Assembly (NCBI GenBank): GCA_000695325.1
Contig: AVPN01000901.1
Span: 7,936 to 28,534 of the forward strand
Reading direction: 5' to 3'
DNA: 20,599 nt
Source: Pleurobrachia bachei
Lineage: Eukaryota; Ctenophora; Tentaculata; Cydippida; Pleurobrachiidae
In this document: in pieces, positions 17,326-20,599 of the stretch
Layout of the letters: each line of letters begins with the position of its first letter
Position numbering within the stretch: the stretch's first letter is position 1
Notes under the pieces: model-generated
Databases searched by the model: none
What the model saw: the letters and a program-made list of their open reading frames with translations, nothing else
What the model was told of the DNA's origin: nothing
Translations under genes and position numbers: made by a program

Positions 17326-17698
17326 ATCTGGGGTGTCCTTATTGTTAACATTGTATGCTTCTTTATCATCACTATTTCCTACATTTTCATCAACTTCGTC
17401 TCTGCGAGTTCCGGGAGCGGGATCTCAAATGCCGCAACTAGCAAAATGGTGCAGAAAAGAAATGCTAAACTTCAACGGAAGGTTTCAATGATCATCCTCA
17501 CAGATTTCCTCTGCTGGATGCCACTCATTTTCATCTGCATCTTCCACTACACCGAGGTTATTGATGCAACTTCATGGTACCCCTTCTTCTCCACCTTCAT
17601 CATCCCCATCAACTCGGTCATCAATCCAATATTGTATGACTCCACTGTGACAGAGGTGTTTTCCAAGGGTAGGAACCGAACGTTTATGGGATTTCCAG
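17326..17698 (+). CDS. Receptor TM5-TM7 (shifted frame)
   Basis: In the frame of the ORF ending at 17922, receptor homology resumes near 17325 with KFIWGVLIVNIVCFFIITISYIF (TM5). A loop (SKMVQKRNAKLQRK) follows, then TM6 (VSMIILTDFLCWMPLIFICIF) with the class A C-W-x-P pattern. TM7 is WYPFFSTFIIPINSVINPILYD, with the N-P-x-x-Y motif at ~17623-17637. The preceding frame ends with SKGDPHSTGE, so a one-base slip in GGAGAAATTC (around 17320-17328) separates the two. Real receptor sequence ends around 17690 (VFSKGRNRTFMG). After that the frame reads into repeats. A GGTAGG at ~17669 could be a weak splice donor, so the true C-tail might lie on a downstream exon. Confidence 0.9.
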
Positions 17699-17918
17699 TT
17701 CGTTTCGTTTCGTTTCGTTTATTTTTTCTCAGAAAATTTTCGTTTCGTTTCGTTTCGTTTATTTTTTATCAAAAATTTTTCGTTTCGTTTCGTTTCGTTT
17801 ATTTTTTATCAAAAATTTTTCGTTTCGTTTCGTTTCGTTTATTTTTTATCAAAAATTTTTCGTTTCGTTTCGTTTCGTTTATTTTGTTTCAAAAAGTTTT
17901 CGTTTCGTTTCGTTTCGG
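17699..17918. repeat. 40-bp tandem repeat array, (TTTCG)-rich
   Basis: Each unit consists of four CGTTT blocks followed by about 20 bases of A/T-rich sequence (ATTTTTTATCAAAAATTTTT). There are about 5.4 units, beginning within the receptor's cytoplasmic tail. The first unit differs (TTTTTTCTCAGAAAATTTT) and the last full unit reads ATTTTGTTTCAAAAAG. The receptor reading frame runs through it as an RFVSF-type repeat and stops at the turn-around (17920-17922), so this protein tail is not credible. Confidence 0.97.
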
Positions 17919-19007
17919 ATAAACGAAACGAAACGAAACGAAAAAAAAAAATGAGAAAAAATAAACGAAACGAAACGAAAAAAATATTGACCAACAATAA
18001 ACGAAACGAAACGAAACGAAAAAAAAAAATGAGAAAAAATAAACGAAACGAAACGAAAAAAATATTGACCAACAATAAACGAAACGAAACGAAACGAAAA
18101 AAAAAAATGAGAAAAAATAAACGAAACGAAACGAAAAAAATATTGACCAACAATAAACGAAACGAAACGAAACGAAAAAAAAAAATGAGAAAAAATAAAC
18201 GAAACGAAACGAAAAAAATATTGACCAACAATAAACGAAACGAAACGAAACGAAAAAAAAAAATGAGAAAAAATAAACGAAACGAAACGAAAAAAATATT
18301 GACCAACAATAAACGAAACGAAACGAAACGAAAAAAAAAAATGAGAAAAAATAAACGAAACGAAACGAAAAAAATATTGACCAACAATAAACGAAACGAA
18401 ACGAAACGAAAAAAAAAAATGAGAAAAAATAAACGAAACGAAACGAAAAAAATATTGACCAACAATAAACGAAACGAAACGAAACGAAAAAAAAAAATGA
18501 GAAAAAATAAACGAAACGAAACGAAAAAAATATTGACCAACAATAAACGAAACGAAACGAAACGAAAAAAAAAAATGAGAAAAAATAAACGAAACGAAAC
18601 GAAAAAAATATTGACCAACAATAAACGAAACGAAACGAAACGAAAAAAAAAAATGAGAAAAAATAAACGAAACGAAACGAAAAAAATATTGACCAACAAT
18701 AAACGAAACGAAACGAAACGAAAAAAAAAAATGAGAAAAAATAAACGAAACGAAACGAAAAAAATATTGACCAACAATAAACGAAACGAAACGAAACGAA
18801 AAAAAAAAATGAGAAAAAATAAACGAAACGAAACGAAAAAAATATTGACCAACAATAAACGAAACGAAACGAAACGAAAAAAAAAAATGAGAAAAAATAA
18901 ACGAAACGAAACGAAAAAAATATTGACCAACAATAAACGAAACGAAACGAAACGAAAAAAAAAAATGAGAAAAAATAAACGAAACGAAACGAAAAAAATA
19001 TTTGACC
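17919..19007. repeat. 78-bp satellite array, 14 units, (CGAAA)-rich
   Basis: Each unit starts at ATAAACGAAACG, with starts at 17919, 17997 and so on to 18933. It has two sub-blocks: four CGAAA blocks plus an A-run/ATGAGAAAAAATAAA spacer (42 bp), then three CGAAA blocks plus TATTGACCAACAATAAA (36 bp). Copies look nearly identical until the last, which diverges at ATATTTGACCACGCG. The orientation is inverted relative to the 40-bp array at 17699-17918, and the reverse complement of that array's first spacer contains GAGAAAAAATAAACG, the same string as here. The unit length is 26 codons, which leaves long ORFs on both strands. They are repeat artefacts. Confidence 0.98.
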
Positions 19008-19011
19008 ACGC

Positions 19012-19211
19012 GATCATGTCACATGATGGACACGTGACCACGTGATATGTCATGTGACACCGCGTGATAAGTCACGTGATGTGACGTCATATACCAATAT
19101 TTGGGCATGTGATGACGACGTGATATGTCACGTGACCACATGATAAGTCACGTGATGTGACGTCATATGCCCATATTTGGACATGTGATGACGTCATATG
19201 CCCAAATATGG
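19012..19211. repeat. Palindrome cluster of CACGTG / TGACGTCA motifs, two ~75-bp repeat units
   Basis: Two related units, 19042-19116 and 19120-19192, each carry GTGATATGTCA, GATAAGTCACGTGATG, TGACGTCATAT and ATATTTGG-x-CATGTGATGAC. An inverted piece (CCCAAATATGG, 19201-19211) closes an imperfect 41-bp palindrome at 19171-19211. CACGTG occurs at least five times and TGACGTCA three times. These strings match E-box and CRE consensus sites, but palindromic repeats also occur as terminal parts of mobile elements. There is no evidence of use as an enhancer. Confidence 0.8.
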
Positions 19212-19260
19212 TGTCCCTCACTTTTAGGTGAGTCATCGGTACCATTTTACCTACTACTGA

Positions 19261-19563
19261 GATTGTGACAATCCTGGTACAAAACCAACAGCTGAATCAA
19301 ATGACAAACTAGAAGCTGAAAGTGCAAATGATTGTGGCGCTATAAAAACTGAAAATGCAAATGATTGTGGCGCTATAGAAGCTGAAAACGCAAATGATTG
19401 TGGCGCTTTAGTAAGTGAAAATGTTTTCTTTGAAGCTGATCAACTAGCAAATGATCAAATATGTGAGAATGATATTACTGATACTAATATTGCGACAAGT
19501 GATCAAAATAATGACAATGATATTGCTAAAGTAAAAGTGAGTGACTCCACATCCCACAAATAA
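19261..19563 (+). CDS. Short acidic ORF with three 11-residue repeats (possible exon)
   Basis: The frame follows a TGA at 19258-19260 and runs 100 codons to TAA at 19561-19563. It contains three 33-base tandem repeats encoding E-(S/N)-ANDCGA-(I/L)-x-x (from about 19318 to 19416), then an Asn/Asp-rich stretch (NDITDTNIATSDQNNDND). It has no good start codon near its beginning, so it may be an internal or terminal exon. A GTGAGT at 19537-19542 could be a donor, and AATAAA overlaps the stop (19559-19564). I do not recognise the protein. Synonymous and conservative differences between repeats (AGT/AAT/AAC; ATA/TTA) give weak support for coding use. Confidence 0.4.
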   Translation, partial: DCDNPGTKPTAESNDKLEAESANDCGAIKTENANDCGAIEAENANDCGALVSENVFFEADQLANDQICENDITDTNIATSDQNNDNDIAKVKVSDSTSHK

Positions 19564-20101
19564 AGAGATGCGAGTGATGAAAATGTAAATCAGTTTATAC
19601 TGTGTAACAACCTGCATCAAGAATGAGAGTCAATTGATGACAAGGATATTGAGACGGAATGAGTTCAGCTTAGCTAAATGAGTGCTGCTGAGTGTTTTTA
19701 TGATGTAAATACTGTGCTTGCTGACTTTTTGATTTTACAATTGCGATATGAACACTTGTGTCGTTGAATTTGATAAAATAAGCCACGTCAAAAGTTTCGA
19801 AACTTACCGCAGTATACATGTGGGTGTGGAAGGGCGGGGACATGTGTTACTTGTGAGGGGGGGGGGTTGAGGATGGGGGGAGTGACCATGGAGATGGGTT
19901 GAAAACCATCATCTATTGACGTGGCTTCGTTCCTCATTTCAAAGTATCATCCCGGATCCATGAATTTCCTGTCTAGTTTTGTTGATAATACGCATAAACT
20001 CACAAATGTAATCAGTGTTAAAAATGTAGTAAAACAAAAGTTAAAACAGTGACCTCTTAGATACACTTTTCAATGTCAATTCTAAAAAATTATCCCAAAA
20101 A
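19564..20101. other. Non-coding region, G-rich stretch at 19822-19880
   Basis: No open frame or RNA gene is recognisable here. The stretch is AT-rich apart from a G-rich segment with runs of 3, 3, 4, 10 and 6 G (19822-19880), which could form G-quadruplex structure on the plus strand. Nothing else is evident. Confidence 0.5.
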
Positions 20102-20599
20102 TTATCCCAAACTAGTCGAAGCAAAGCTATTTACCAGTACTTCATCCTGATCATCATTATTAGCATGTTCATTTTCACAATCTGCACTCTCTATTGCAAG
20201 TTCATTTCTAATAAAAACCTGGACAGCCTTTGCCAAAATATCCCCCGCGGACACACTTAGTGGCAGTTCAGTGCCCAATCTCACCGAATGATGAATCACC
20301 TCCCGTACTAGTTCTCCGTTGTGTTCCAAACTACCCAAATTCCGTCGTTGAAGTCTGGTGAGGAGAGATCGTTGGTACGTGCCTAGGGTGGGTTCCCGTT
20401 TTGAGCGGAGGAATTTTCTCCGTATAGCCCGGTGCTTATGAAGTTTATGAGGAGAGAGATTCGGATATTTGGAGATTAGAAATGTGCGAGAAAATTTGTG
20501 CTGCAATCGATCTACCCAATGTCGATCGCCAACCATTAGCTGTTTCTGATTTTCCTTTCTCCGCCCCCGATATTTGAGCAAAAAATAGTCTCTAAAGTT
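20102..20599 (-). CDS. Unrecognised basic protein, partial (open to window edge)
   Basis: The minus-strand frame is open from the window edge (20599) to a stop at 20102-20104, about 165 codons. The first ATG in frame is near 20536 (MVGDRHWVDRLQHKF), but upstream codons are also open (NFRDYFLLKYRGRRKENQ), so this is probably an exon continuing outside the window. The middle is basic (HKHRAIRRKFLRSKREP, RLQRRNLGSLEHNGE). The end is acidic (ESADCENEHANNDDQDE). A minus-strand GTAA at 20131-20134 could be a splice donor, making the last residues intronic. No family is recognised. The length and lack of low complexity favour a real exon over chance. Confidence 0.45.
   Translation of the reverse strand, partial: NFRDYFLLKYRGRRKENQKQLMVGDRHWVDRLQHKFSRTFLISKYPNLSPHKLHKHRAIRRKFLRSKREPTLGTYQRSLLTRLQRRNLGSLEHNGELVREVIHHSVRLGTELPLSVSAGDILAKAVQVFIRNELAIESADCENEHANNDDQDEVLVNSFASTSLG

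Larger units (their letters stand above)
7805..17922 (+). pseudogene. Large 7TM receptor gene: SRCR-like ectodomain, LDLa modules, rhodopsin-type 7TM (interrupted)
   Basis: This is the overall gene span on the plus strand: signal peptide at 7805, extracellular cysteine-module region to about 15000, LDLa modules to 16530, seven helices to about 17645. No introns are evident across nearly 10 kb, unlike the spliced class C gene upstream. The frame is broken by three complemented blocks (8031-8590), a 498-bp duplication with 410-bp insert (11153-12558), an apparent one-base slip near 14195, another near 17325, and satellite at the 3' end. The frame before and after the complemented blocks is the same. 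Skipping 908 bases at the duplication also keeps frame. The lesions are few and the remaining kilobases are open, so this is either a very young pseudogene or a real gene with assembly errors. The role is inferred to be an orphan plasma-membrane GPCR. Confidence 0.7.

Noticed and set aside
17919-19007. CRISPR-like array
   Set aside because: There are no unique spacers, since all unit parts are repeated identically. The genome is eukaryotic and there are no cas genes. This is tandem satellite.
17839-19053. Long ORFs (about 360-400 codons) on both strands across the satellite
   Set aside because: The repeat unit is 78 bp, exactly 26 codons, so any frame lacking a stop in one unit stays open throughout. 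The peptides are pure repeats and have no gene signals.
1-20599. tRNA or rRNA genes
   Set aside because: I looked for conserved tRNA arm patterns and rRNA strings by eye and recognised none. A dedicated scan (tRNAscan-SE, Infernal) was not possible.

Overview
The window is eukaryotic, almost certainly from an invertebrate animal. It holds a spliced class C GPCR 3' end, a very large rhodopsin-type 7TM receptor gene with LDL-receptor class A modules, a CR1/jockey-like LINE relict, (CT/GA)n microsatellites and an A-rich satellite. I cannot name the species or phylum from sequence alone.

Layout. 1-63: (CT)n. 63-1545: internally deleted, frameshifted LINE relict (PHD-finger ORF1 start joined to the end of the reverse-transcriptase ORF), ending in a short AAGT-type tail and followed by another (CT)n. 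1599-1737 and 2707-3093: two exons covering TM5 to the C terminus of a class C (mGluR-like) GPCR, separated by a 969-bp intron. 3094-4515: non-coding, with one candidate poly(A) signal and small repeats. 4516-6762 and 6763-9009: a direct tandem duplication of about 2.25 kb carrying the upstream region and N-terminal coding region of the second receptor gene. 9010-17922: the rest of that receptor. It has a long secreted-type ectodomain with repeated cysteine modules resembling degenerate SRCR domains, then LDLa modules, then seven transmembrane helices ending in an NPxxY-type motif. Its frame is broken by a 498-bp duplication around a 410-bp LINE-ORF1-like insert (11153-12558), by a likely one-base slip near 14195, and by a slip near 17325. 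Its tail runs into satellite. 17699-17918: 40-bp repeats, and 17919-19007: 14 inverted-orientation 78-bp repeats. 19012-19211: a cluster of CACGTG and TGACGTCA-type palindromes. 19261-19563: a short acidic ORF with three 11-residue repeats. 20102-20599: an unrecognised minus-strand ORF open to the window edge.

The most striking observation is in the second copy of the 2.25-kb duplication. Three blocks (8031-8068, 8444-8484, 8541-8590; 38, 41 and 50 bases) are the base-by-base complement of the first copy, not the reverse complement, with exact edges and no length change. Every one of the 129 positions obeys the rule. No known recombination, inversion or repair process makes a non-reversed complement, so a processing artefact is the leading explanation. 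The pattern is objective and calls for raw-read checking. In the second copy the reading frame is the same before, between and after the blocks, so the blocks account for the breaks in that part of the gene.

The two receptor genes lie head to tail on the plus strand. Nothing in the sequence shows that they work together. The large receptor as assembled cannot encode one continuous protein, yet its segments are open for kilobases. That fits either a very young pseudogene or a real gene damaged by assembly and sequencing errors.
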